A stretch of DNA of 64,000 bases from Paenibacillus pectinilyticus (GTDB lineage Bacteria > Bacillota > Bacilli > Paenibacillales > NBRC-103111): the NCBI RefSeq assembly GCF_001700435.1, contig NZ_LYPC01000020.1, forward strand, positions 311,678-375,677. Direction: 5' to 3'. Below, one piece after another: positions 36,751 through 44,721 of this stretch. Positions within the stretch are counted from its first letter, which is position 1; each line of letters begins with the position of its first letter. The position numbers and the translations under genes were made by a program. The notes beneath the pieces were generated by a model. The model did no database searches. It saw only the letters and a list, made by a program, of their open reading frames with translations, and was not told the DNA's origin.

Positions 36751-37480
36751 ACTTAAATTAGTGAATCTTTCGTATCGTATGATTTTACGAAACATCCGCT
36801 TATCGGAAAGGGCATTAAAAATGTATTTATCTGGACGTGTATTGACCTCTATGATCCAAGGCTTCATCTCTTTATCAATGCCTATATCCACCCCATACGA
36901 ACTAAAATTCGGAAAAATTCCACTCAATATGTTTACTGATCATTATACCTAGCGCCTTAAGCGATTCCACATAGGAAACCTACTCCTTTTTAGGCGTAAA
37001 TGGGGAAAGCAGCTTTCCAACTGGCATCGGCCGCCCCCCGCTATGATTGTTGGTCACGACCTTATTAGGCATGGCTAATCGTCCCACGATTCCGGTTACC
37101 TCCCACTTACGCTGTCGGTTTCTCTGTATCATAATAACCAGATCAAACGGAAGCTCATGATAGCGGAGTAAGCGTATGCCCTTCTGCACCAAGTAGGTTT
37201 TCTTCCTTTTTGCTTTCTGAAAAGCGACGTATGTTCGCTTAAAGGTTGCGAATGAACGGTTGCCGCGTGTCATTCGCCAACCGATATCGGGTATCTGTGC
37301 GAGACAACTTAAAAATACCATAGCCTCCGGTGCCATTACTCGGCTTTAGATAAACGACTCGATATTATTCCAACATCCCCTCCACGTTTACTTCGGTTGC
37401 AAGGATTGTTGGTGGCAGATTAAGAGCTAGTTACTCATTTGTTTATAGGGCTTTGTATTTGCCTATCTTGTTATTTCAGT
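36751..37480 (-). pseudogene. Broken YheC/YheD-type ATP-grasp gene
   Basis: Minus-strand pieces in the correct order: MLEQYRVVYLKPSNGTGGYG (one stop inside, near 37365), YLVQKGIRLLRYHELPFDLV, TGIVGRLAMPNKVVTNNHSG and, in another frame, YGVDIGIDKEMKPWIIEVNT. A gap of about 30 codons is missing between the last two. The closest relative in the window is the intact gene at 21760-22494. Confidence 0.78.
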
Positions 37481-37636
37481 AAACCATGCCTTCACCCCAA
37501 GCATCAGTATTCATACTCTTTTAGTATTATGAATAACAGTTAATGGTTGTTTGGACTCCACAACTATATACTTACAACCAAGGTTCCTTTAGTGCACATT
37601 TATGTCCCCAAAATGTCTGTTCTACAATGTTTAACA

Positions 37637-38548
37637 CTATCGATCCGGCACAACCCGATAAACGTTTTTCTTCTCTACATTTTGTAAAATACGGGTTGGC
37701 AAACATGATATTTTCAACACATCCGTGATCCCTTTTGCATTTTTCGTCAAGGTTAACATCAAGATTGTTCCTCGCAGTCTAGCTGTATGCCGAGGAAGTT
37801 CGGTGGATACGAAATTTCCAAGAGAAGACGCTGCTACCCGATTTCTAGTAAGTCCGTCGATATCCTTCACCTTATACATTCTGATAGGATGCAGCACATG
37901 GGGATGCGCTCCCAACACTACATTCACACCATTATTAAACAACAGCTGAATGAGATGGATCTGGTGGCGGTCGGGATGAGTTCGAAATTCTTTTCCGAAA
38001 TGTAGGCAGGCGATGATAAAATCTGTTCTACTCTTCAAGCTGCGTACGTCTGCTATTATTTTTTTCTGGTTTAGCCGGTTGACTAACGACGGCGCCGGGA
38101 CTGGGATTCCGTTCGTACCTTTCGTATAAGCCAATATTCCGATTTTGATACCCTTTACGTTAACAATCAGTTTCTTGCGGGCTTCCCGGGCAGTGCGATA
38201 CGTGCCCGTATGTCGCAGACCGTGTCGATCGAGGACGTTTAATGTTCGCCTCAAACCAGATAGTTTCCCGTCCATACAATGGTTATTGGCTGTGCCTACT
38301 ACATCGAAGCCCAAGTTCCGGAGCGTAGCAGCGAATTTGTCCGGAGAGTTGAATAACAGTTTTCCAGGTTCTTCGCGGAAATGTTTGCCGGAGAAGGTCG
38401 TCTCAAGATTACCTATCGTTAAATCAGATTTCCGCAGATAGGGCTTCACTTTTGAAAAAATAGGGGCGAATCCGCCTTCCCGTGCGGCCGAGGCGATCAT
38501 CTGCTTTTTCATCAACAAATCCCCGACTGCTGCGATTGTGATTTTCAT
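37637..38548 (-). CDS. CapA-family (calcineurin-like) surface polymer protein
   Basis: Member of the PGA_cap/CapA family, metallophosphatase-fold proteins linked to poly-gamma-glutamate capsules and found widely in Bacillales. Metal-site blocks are AVGDLL (about residue 7), GNLETTFSG, ANNHCMDG, CLHFGKE and LGAHPHVLHP. No signal peptide is seen, so it may act inside the cell. ATG 38548 (MKITIAAVGD) is chosen, because AAAGGAG lies 11 bases upstream; the ATG at 38569 overlaps that site. It neighbours a YheC/YheD pseudogene on the same strand. Confidence 0.82.
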   Translation of the reverse strand: MKITIAAVGDLLMKKQMIASAAREGGFAPIFSKVKPYLRKSDLTIGNLETTFSGKHFREEPGKLLFNSPDKFAATLRNLGFDVVGTANNHCMDGKLSGLRRTLNVLDRHGLRHTGTYRTAREARKKLIVNVKGIKIGILAYTKGTNGIPVPAPSLVNRLNQKKIIADVRSLKSRTDFIIACLHFGKEFRTHPDRHQIHLIQLLFNNGVNVVLGAHPHVLHPIRMYKVKDIDGLTRNRVAASSLGNFVSTELPRHTARLRGTILMLTLTKNAKGITDVLKISCLPTRILQNVEKKNVYRVVPDR

Positions 38549-38732
38549 AAAATCAGCCACTCCTTTCATGATTACACCTTATGCTATAGAAAAGCGAAAT
38601 GCTTGTAAGTTAGGCATCCCCGGTACGGCCAGAAGAAAAAGTCCCATGCCTGGATCCGCGTGAGCTTTCGCATTCTAACCCTCTCGAGGTTGACGCCTTT
38701 CATTACTAAACAAATACGGATTATTTCGGTTT

Positions 38733-38803
38733 TCCGCTTTCATTTCATTTTCAGAAAGATAGGGTATATTACAACTATTCATAATGAAGGTGGAGGAAGT
38801 AAG
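38733..38803 (+). promoter_or_regulatory. Promoter region conserved between two redox-operon copies
   Basis: TTTCATTTCATTTTCA and, 10 bases on, GGGTATATTACAACTATT precede the operon. Almost the same arrangement (TTTTCATTTCATTCTCA, GGGTATATTACAACTATT) precedes the decayed copy at 51378. Conservation while the genes diverged suggests a promoter with TATATT as -10 and TTTCAT direct repeats as a likely response-regulator site. Confidence 0.5.
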
Positions 38804-39352
38804 ATGGGCGCTCAGCAAAATCAAGAAGTAAGACAGTCATGGATTCCTAAGAAAGAACGCTTGTGGGTATTTGGTGCGATGGGAGTAGCCACAATCTATG
38901 TGATATGGCAACTTTGGAGTCTTTTTCACATACCAGCAACAACGCTGCACAATCGTCGCTTTGAGCATACATTCAAAGATTATGGCTCTAATGCCCGGAT
39001 AGCCTTATTCGTAGTGTTAGCGAATTACGTTTTAGCATTTATAATAAAACAGCGGATTTGGACGAAATTAGCTGCTCTGAAAAAAGGGTTGGTTATGCTA
39101 CTTCGCATTGCCAAAAAATTTCATGCTGCAATAGCCATTCTTGCTATTGCGCTTATTACACTCCATGCAGTTGCAGTTTTTATGTATGGTTTTAAATGGG
39201 ATTTCAACAACATTAGTGGGCTTCTTGCACTAATCGTCCTATTACCGGTACCGATATCGGGTTTATTCCGCTACAGAAGACTCGATAAGAAATGGCATCT
39301 AAGATGTGGACTAGCCTTTGCTGTGTTATTTTTGATTCATGCATTTTTATAG
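38804..39352 (+). CDS. Membrane protein with two HX13H helices, probable di-haem cytochrome b
   Basis: 182-residue membrane protein, first gene of the redox operon. Four membrane helices are expected. Helix 3 is HAAIAILAIALITLH and helix 4 is [15 protein letters not shown]; each has two His exactly 13 residues apart. HX13H pairs in two neighbouring helices are the classic way to hold two b haems across the membrane, as in ferric-reductase-like and b561-type proteins. I infer that it carries electrons across the membrane. ATG 38804 is preceded by GGAGGAAG. A decayed paralogue is at 51378-51923 and keeps all four His. Confidence 0.75.
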   Translation: MGAQQNQEVRQSWIPKKERLWVFGAMGVATIYVIWQLWSLFHIPATTLHNRRFEHTFKDYGSNARIALFVVLANYVLAFIIKQRIWTKLAALKKGLVMLLRIAKKFHAAIAILAIALITLHAVAVFMYGFKWDFNNISGLLALIVLLPVPISGLFRYRRLDKKWHLRCGLAFAVLFLIHAFL

Positions 39353-39383
39353 CGATTTAATTGAGGAAGTTGGTGGTAGGTCT

Positions 39384-40070
39384 ATGCATATCTTACTGGT
39401 TGAAGATGATGTGAAGCTTGGCGAGCTGATTCAATATAAGCTTAAGAAGCAACTGTACCAAGTGGAATGGGCATTAGATGCGGAGTATGCATTGGATTTA
39501 ATGGAAAGAGTCACCTTCGATATTTATATATTGGACTGGATGATTCCACACAAAACCGGTATTGAACTGTGCAAAGAAATCCGAATGAAGAAGAATCGGA
39601 CGCCTATCCTTATGCTAACGGCACGAGATTCCGTTACTGACCGCGTTCAAGGATTAAATGCCGGTGCAGATGATTACTTGGTGAAGCCATTTGATTTTGA
39701 GGAATTGATTGCTCGCCTTCATGCCTTATATCGTAGAAAAGAAACGAACTGGGAAGCGGATACTAAAATATTTGGCGATACACTTGTCATTGACCATAGT
39801 ACATTTGAAGTGAGTAGAAACGGGGTTTCGATTCCTCTTTCGCGCCGCGAATTTCAATTGTTGTCCTTTATGTCACAGCATCCTAAACAAATATTAAGTA
39901 GAGAGCAGTTAAGTGACCGCGTATGGGGCATAGATGCGGAAATTACACTGAATACAGTTGATGCCACCATTAAATTACTGCGTAAGAAGCTGGACGACCC
40001 ATTTTCAGATAAAATTATACAAAATGTACGTGGACTTGGTTACCGCTTGGTTGTAGAAGGGGGGAAATGA
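39384..40070 (+). CDS. OmpR-family response regulator in the redox operon
   Basis: Response regulator: receiver with VEDD, phospho-acceptor Asp in IYILDWMIP, LTARDSVTDRV and [14 protein letters not shown], then a winged-helix domain (IPLSRREFQLLSFM, VRGLGYRLVV). ATG 39384 (MHILLVEDD) is chosen; the open frame begins 15 codons upstream. It is 31 bases after the cytochrome-like gene and overlaps the kinase by ATGA. Likely controls its own operon. Confidence 0.9.
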   Translation: MHILLVEDDVKLGELIQYKLKKQLYQVEWALDAEYALDLMERVTFDIYILDWMIPHKTGIELCKEIRMKKNRTPILMLTARDSVTDRVQGLNAGADDYLVKPFDFEELIARLHALYRRKETNWEADTKIFGDTLVIDHSTFEVSRNGVSIPLSRREFQLLSFMSQHPKQILSREQLSDRVWGIDAEITLNTVDATIKLLRKKLDDPFSDKIIQNVRGLGYRLVVEGGK

Positions 40071-41368
40071 TGTTCGAACGAACAAGAAAGCAACTGACGA
40101 TATTTTTCGGCAGTATCCTTGGCGTTGTTATCATTTTCATAACTGCTTTTTTTTATCTGATTCTACAGGAAACTCTTCAACACAATGAAATTCAGAAATT
40201 AGAAGATCTAAAGAATAAAATGTCCCAGCAATGGGAGCATCGCATTGAGGAGCAAACGAAAGGAATTCGATCTACCAAGAATGTTGAGTGGATATTCTTA
40301 CTTTCTGACGAATTAATTGTGTGGGTGAGTCCGGATCAGAAAATCCAGATTTCACCTAGTCGTTACACAGCAATGTCCAATCAACTCTTAAATTGGTCAC
40401 AACGAAATGAAATGAAACGTGAGAATGGTGAACGGTTTTATGTGGATGAAAGTGGGGAAAGGCAAACCTTTCTTGTCAGTTCTCAAATTTTAAATGACGC
40501 TGGCGGCGTATATTGGATGGCCATCGACATATCCTCAAATGAAGCGCTCCTACGTACAATCAGGCTAATCTTAATGCTTTCTACCGTTGTTTTATTATCC
40601 ATTGCGATCTGGTTAGCTTATTTCTTTGCAGGCAAAGCAATGGTCCCTATAAAAAAATCCTATGCTCGCCAAGTTGAGTTCACAACAAATGCATCTCATG
40701 AGCTAAGGACACCACTGAGTGTTATTCATTCATCCGTAGAATTATTGGAGGAATGCAAGGATACATTGCCCGAGTTTGAACAGCATATCCTAGATAGTTT
40801 ACAGGATGAGGTGAAAAGGATGATCCGGCTTGTAGAGTCATTACTAACGTTAGCCCGCAGTGATTCGAAATCTCTTCCAATAAAGATGGAAAAAGTTGAT
40901 TTAGTTCAAGTTTCTCATCAAATGTATCAGGCGATACAGCCTCTGGCACTCGTGAAAGGAATTATTTTAAAGTTGGATGCCCCCGTAATTGAACATGAAC
41001 TTACATACATTCACGGGAACTTAGATCAAATAAAGCAGTTAGTTTATATCTTACTTGATAATGCGATTAAGTATACACCACCTGGTGGACAAGTAATGAT
41101 CTCATATCGCACTTCACAAGACGGTAAACCAACGTTACAAATAGCTGATACGGGTATTGGTATACCCAGGGAAGAACTCGCACGCATATTCGAGCGATTC
41201 TACAGAGTAGATAAAGCACGTTCACGAGAATTGGGTGGCGCAGGATTAGGTCTTTCTATTGCCGCGGACATCTTAAGCAGTCACGGTGCTTACATTCATG
41301 TTACGAGTGAAGAAGGGAAAGGAAGTATATTCGAAATTGAATTCCAGTCAGAGCCGATTTCAGTTTAA
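40067..41368 (+). CDS. Sensor histidine kinase in the redox operon
   Basis: 433-residue membrane kinase. Helices at about 12-32 and 165-188 flank an extracytoplasmic domain of about 130 residues. HisKA motif NASHELRTPLSVIHSS (about 211), N box LDNAIKYTPPGG, G1 DTGIGIP, F box FERFYRVDKARS, G2 GGAGLGLSIA. The sensed signal is unknown; from context, redox state, iron or an electron acceptor is plausible. Similar in layout to the kinase at 8724. Confidence 0.9.
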   Translation: MMFERTRKQLTIFFGSILGVVIIFITAFFYLILQETLQHNEIQKLEDLKNKMSQQWEHRIEEQTKGIRSTKNVEWIFLLSDELIVWVSPDQKIQISPSRYTAMSNQLLNWSQRNEMKRENGERFYVDESGERQTFLVSSQILNDAGGVYWMAIDISSNEALLRTIRLILMLSTVVLLSIAIWLAYFFAGKAMVPIKKSYARQVEFTTNASHELRTPLSVIHSSVELLEECKDTLPEFEQHILDSLQDEVKRMIRLVESLLTLARSDSKSLPIKMEKVDLVQVSHQMYQAIQPLALVKGIILKLDAPVIEHELTYIHGNLDQIKQLVYILLDNAIKYTPPGGQVMISYRTSQDGKPTLQIADTGIGIPREELARIFERFYRVDKARSRELGGAGLGLSIAADILSSHGAYIHVTSEEGKGSIFEIEFQSEPISV

Positions 41369-41457
41369 TTTCATTTACTTGATGTATCATGAATGAAGTA
41401 GATGAAAGGTGAAGCAGGATATCACAAGTACTTCTTACGTAAGTTGGAGGAATGAAT

Positions 41458-41883
41458 ATGGCTAAAATGGATAAAAAATGGGTTGTGCTTTGTACGACAG
41501 CCATTGGCGTCATGTATAGTGCTGGATATATAACGACAGAAACGCAAGCTGCACTATCGCAACCACAGCAGCAAATTCAAACCAATACTCATACAGTTAA
41601 TAGCCAGATCAAAAGCCAATATAAGAGTGGCACCTTCGAGGGAAGTGGAAGTAATCGGCGTGGTTCCATTGGAGTAAAAGTGACCATTTCAAATGATAAA
41701 ATAACCGACGTCGAAATCAGTCACTTTGCCATGCATTATTCCGAAAAAGACGTTGTTGGATTACCTGAAGAGGTAATACAAAAGCAAAGCGCTCAAGTAC
41801 AGAATGTTTCAGGCGCAACGTATAGTACACAAGCTTTTCAAGATGCTATTGAAAACGCACTTACACAAGCGCGGAATGCATAA
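41458..41883 (+). CDS. FMN-binding domain protein (ApbE target)
   Basis: Exported or membrane-anchored protein of about 141 aa with an N-terminal helix (about 7-28), a Gln-rich linker, and a single FMN-binding domain (PF04205 type). The ending VSGATYSTQAFQDAIENAL contains SGATYST, the ApbE flavinylation motif in which the Thr receives FMN through a phosphoester bond. ATG 41458 has GGAGGAATGAAT upstream; ATG 41452 lies too close. The stop overlaps the ATG of apbE, its likely modifying enzyme. Confidence 0.88.
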   Translation: MAKMDKKWVVLCTTAIGVMYSAGYITTETQAALSQPQQQIQTNTHTVNSQIKSQYKSGTFEGSGSNRRGSIGVKVTISNDKITDVEISHFAMHYSEKDVVGLPEEVIQKQSAQVQNVSGATYSTQAFQDAIENALTQARNA

Positions 41884-42776
41884 TGGTTCATATTGTAAAA
41901 AAAACCAAGTTATTTATGGATACCGTCGTTGAAATAAAGGTCGTTAGCTCCCTTCCAGTGGCTGAGGTGGAACCTGTGATCGAGCATGCATTTGAAGCGT
42001 TTCGGAAAGTAGAACAATCGTGCAGTCGTTTCACTCCTGATAGTGAATTAATGAAAGCCTGTCAACAGGTTCGGACCCATGTTCCGATCAGTTCGTGGTT
42101 ATTTCAACCCTTGAAATTTGCCTTGGAAATGGCGGAATCGACGGAAGGGATCTTTGATCCATCAATCGGAAATACAATGGAGTATTATGGATTTAATCGG
42201 CATTATTTAACTGGAGAAATCAGCTCGAATCTAGCTTCAGAAAACGCTACCTATCGAGATATCGTCTTACGAGAGCAAGACAGCACGATGTATTTGCATA
42301 AACCAATGGTAATTGATTTAGGTGCAGTTGCGAAAGGATTTGCTATCGACATCGCCTCCCAGACGCTGGCTCGTTTTCAGGGCTTCGTTATTAATGCTGG
42401 TGGAGACCTTTATGCTGGTGGGGTAGATGAGGTGGGCCAAGCTTGGCGAATTGGAATTCAGCATCCAGTACACAAGGATCATATCATAGACACCATTGAA
42501 GTATCGAACGAAGCGGTATGTACATCTGGCGGCTACGAGCGTAAAAGCAAAGTCAGCGCAGATGTACATCATATTATTTACCCGAACAGCAAGCAATCGC
42601 CTCATGGTTTGCTTAGCTGCAGTATTGTGGCTCCTTACGCCATGTTGGCAGATGTCTTCTCAACGGTCATTTGTTTATATGGGTTGGATCAAGGCAAAAA
42701 ATTGATGATTGAAATGGAATTGAAGGGAATTTTGATTACACCCAAGTTATATGTGGAAAGGGTTGGAGGGATATAA
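41883..42776 (+). CDS. apbE: ApbE, FAD:protein FMN transferase
   Basis: Transfers FMN from FAD to a Thr of target proteins outside the cytoplasm. Family blocks: MDTVVEIKV, CSRFTPDSELM, FDPSIG, IDLGAVAKGFAID, FVINAGGDLYAGG, AVCTSGGYER and HHIIYP (metal site), ending ADVFSTVICLYG. At 297 aa it is at the short end of the family and has no visible signal or lipobox, so export is uncertain; in Gram-positives ApbE is normally a lipoprotein. Placed between the FMN-binding gene and the RnfD-like gene. Confidence 0.88.
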   Translation: MVHIVKKTKLFMDTVVEIKVVSSLPVAEVEPVIEHAFEAFRKVEQSCSRFTPDSELMKACQQVRTHVPISSWLFQPLKFALEMAESTEGIFDPSIGNTMEYYGFNRHYLTGEISSNLASENATYRDIVLREQDSTMYLHKPMVIDLGAVAKGFAIDIASQTLARFQGFVINAGGDLYAGGVDEVGQAWRIGIQHPVHKDHIIDTIEVSNEAVCTSGGYERKSKVSADVHHIIYPNSKQSPHGLLSCSIVAPYAMLADVFSTVICLYGLDQGKKLMIEMELKGILITPKLYVERVGGI

Positions 42777-43547
42777 ATGTCTACTCATCCATGGCATAAA
42801 AAACCAAAGAGCTATGTTATTATTTGCTTGGTAGCCTTTCTAGTTATAGCTGAGGTATTATCTTCAGATATAAGAGGAAGTTACAATGTCATGATTGCTC
42901 TGGTTACAGCTGTAGGGATGGATTGGATCTGTTTTCTGTTGGGGAAAAGAAAAAAATGGCTAGCAGATGGTGCTGTTATAACAGGGATCATTATAGGCTT
43001 AATTTTAAGCACAACAACCTCGTGGTATTTGGTAGTTATTACTGTAATCATGGCTATTTTATCTAAGCACCTTATTGTTTTTAAGAAAAAATCAGTATTT
43101 AACCCAGCTGCCTTCGGCCTACTCTTGTCTATTCTCTTTTTTCAAACGGGGCAGAGCTGGTGGGGAGCATTTGGGGATCTACCGGTGTGGACAATTGGAT
43201 TACTTTTAGTAGGCGGTTACGTGGTTACCAATCGCGTGAACAAATTCCCACAAGTGTTTGCATTTCTTAGTGTTTATTTTTTGTTATTGCTTCTAATGGG
43301 TTTCATGCATGTCGGAGAAGCTGCCGATGCATTTCGACCGCCTTTTATAAACGCTTCGCTGTTCTTTGCTCTATTTATGCTGACAGACCCACCAACCTCC
43401 CCAGTCTCCAATAAGGATCAAGTGATTTTTGGTGTGCTAAGCGCAATAGTAGGTGTTGTTATTTATGGTTTTTTTGGTGGCCTAATGTACTTATTTATCG
43501 GACTGCTTATTAGTAATGCCTATCACGTGGTTAGATCGAGGAAATAA
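42777..43547 (+). CDS. RnfD/NqrB-like membrane protein
   Basis: 256-residue multi-helix protein of the RnfD/NqrB family, flavoproteins in ion-pumping or quinone-linked redox complexes. Family-like features are KHLIVFKKKSVFNPAAFGLL, GGYVVTNRVNKFP and FFALFMLTDPPTSPVSNKDQ, typical of RnfD. It is shorter than RnfD (about 320-350 aa) and I see no SGAT-type flavinylation site, so it may hold FMN non-covalently or act with the soluble FMN protein. Start directly abuts the apbE stop (TAAATG). A terminator follows. Confidence 0.8.
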   Translation: MSTHPWHKKPKSYVIICLVAFLVIAEVLSSDIRGSYNVMIALVTAVGMDWICFLLGKRKKWLADGAVITGIIIGLILSTTTSWYLVVITVIMAILSKHLIVFKKKSVFNPAAFGLLLSILFFQTGQSWWGAFGDLPVWTIGLLLVGGYVVTNRVNKFPQVFAFLSVYFLLLLLMGFMHVGEAADAFRPPFINASLFFALFMLTDPPTSPVSNKDQVIFGVLSAIVGVVIYGFFGGLMYLFIGLLISNAYHVVRSRK

Positions 43548-43558
43548 TAATGCTATTT

Positions 43559-43587
43559 AAAACCGCCTTTTTAGAATGCGGTTTTCT
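43559..43587 (+). terminator. Terminator of the redox operon
   Basis: AAAACCGC / GCGGTTTT with an 11-base loop, 11 bases after the last stop. Confidence 0.7.
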
Positions 43588-43774
43588 TGTGGTCGAACCA
43601 AAAAGAGCACATCATCGGTACAAATCTCTGTATTGTTTAATATAAAAAAACCAATATCGTCGGCCTTTAGGCAAACAAATTGGCTTTTTATGCGTAAGAT
43701 AATCATTTCCGATTCAATGTGAGCGAATAGTTGTATTTACTTGCATGTTTTTGCTCATATAATATAATGCCATA

Positions 43775-44171
43775 CTAGGTATCACGATAAATACCAGTGG
43801 GTAGACCAAACCACATTTGCCGATATTTCTCAACTGCAGACCATTCACCTTGGATAGCTTGTTTTAATCCTTCAGTATAAGAATGTACTTTTGGGTATAG
43901 TTCATTGCTAACGCCATGTATCTCGTGTCCAGTAAGATCTTTGTAAAATACCGCGAAACATCTGATTATGCCCCTGTTCATAATCACGTATGGAGGCAAT
44001 AAGGGCAGACTGTTCAGATGTTGGTGCAAGCTTAATATGTTCATCGTAGAACAACTCATCGTTTCGTTCACCCTGTACGGATTATTTCACTAATTCTAAA
44101 GCTTGCTGTAAGTTTACATTCCAAATTGGCTGAATTGTGGAACGATATTCATACGGATATATCCAATACAT
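43775..44171 (-). pseudogene. Broken ferritin-like domain protein
   Basis: Minus strand from ATG 44171: MYWIYPYEYRSTIQPIWNVN, an in-frame TAA near 44085, then SVQGERNDELFYDEHIKLAP and IRDYEQGHNQMFRGI, whose E...D/E-x2-H pattern is that of ferritin-like di-iron proteins. A frameshift moves the rest (KDLTGHEIHGVSNELYPKVH, QGEWSAVEKYRQMWFGLPTG) to another frame, and the C-terminus is lost. Non-functional. Confidence 0.6.
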
Positions 44172-44309
44172 TTTGATCCTCCAATGATTCTATGATGAGA
44201 TCATTTTATGTGCGAATATTTCTTATTGTTCTAAATAAATGCAAATAAAGTATTCGGAAATTACAGTCACTAGGCTGTTGCCGTGAATCTTTATAAAAAA
44301 CAATTGATC

Positions 44310-44340
44310 AGGATCTGCTACCCGGCAGATCCTCTTTTTA
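44310..44340 (+). terminator. Hairpin terminator
   Basis: AGGATCTGC-TACCCG-GCAGATCCT followed by CTTTTTATTT. It lies upstream of the small membrane gene and may end transcription from the opposite direction or a lost gene. Confidence 0.6.
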
Positions 44341-44534
44341 TTTAAAGGATTAGGTGAAAAAGTGAAGGTATCGCATATTGAAAACCAATTACACATCATT
44401 TGAAAAATGTACCATTTAATTAATTAGAACCATTCTGAACTTTAGTTGCATAAGCCCAGTCCTTTCATTTTGTAATAAGAGAAAACAAGAAAGAAGGCCA
44501 CACAAATATACATGTCTCTACTAAGGAGTGTGCC

Positions 44535-44711
44535 ATGCAAAATACTTTTCTAAATTTTTATATATTTTGTTTTGGGATCCTACTATATGTTTTGGCGATT
44601 ACTGGTCATCAGTCGGTTTTGGAAAATTTGATTGTTTCTGAAATTGGTTCTGTTGCGTTATGTTTCAGCGGTATTTCAATGCTTTACTCAATAAGAGAAA
44701 AAAAGGAATGA
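44535..44711 (+). CDS. 58-aa membrane peptide upstream of the RND pump
   Basis: ATG 44535 after AAGGAGTGTGCC; MQNTFLNFYIFCFGILLYVL begins a first helix and the second is about 38-52 (VALCFSGISMLYSI). It ends 10 bases before the RND gene, so they form an operon. It could be a small accessory subunit. Too short to compare with a family by eye. Confidence 0.55.
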   Translation: MQNTFLNFYIFCFGILLYVLAITGHQSVLENLIVSEIGSVALCFSGISMLYSIREKKE

Positions 44712-44721
44712 GGTTGGAATA

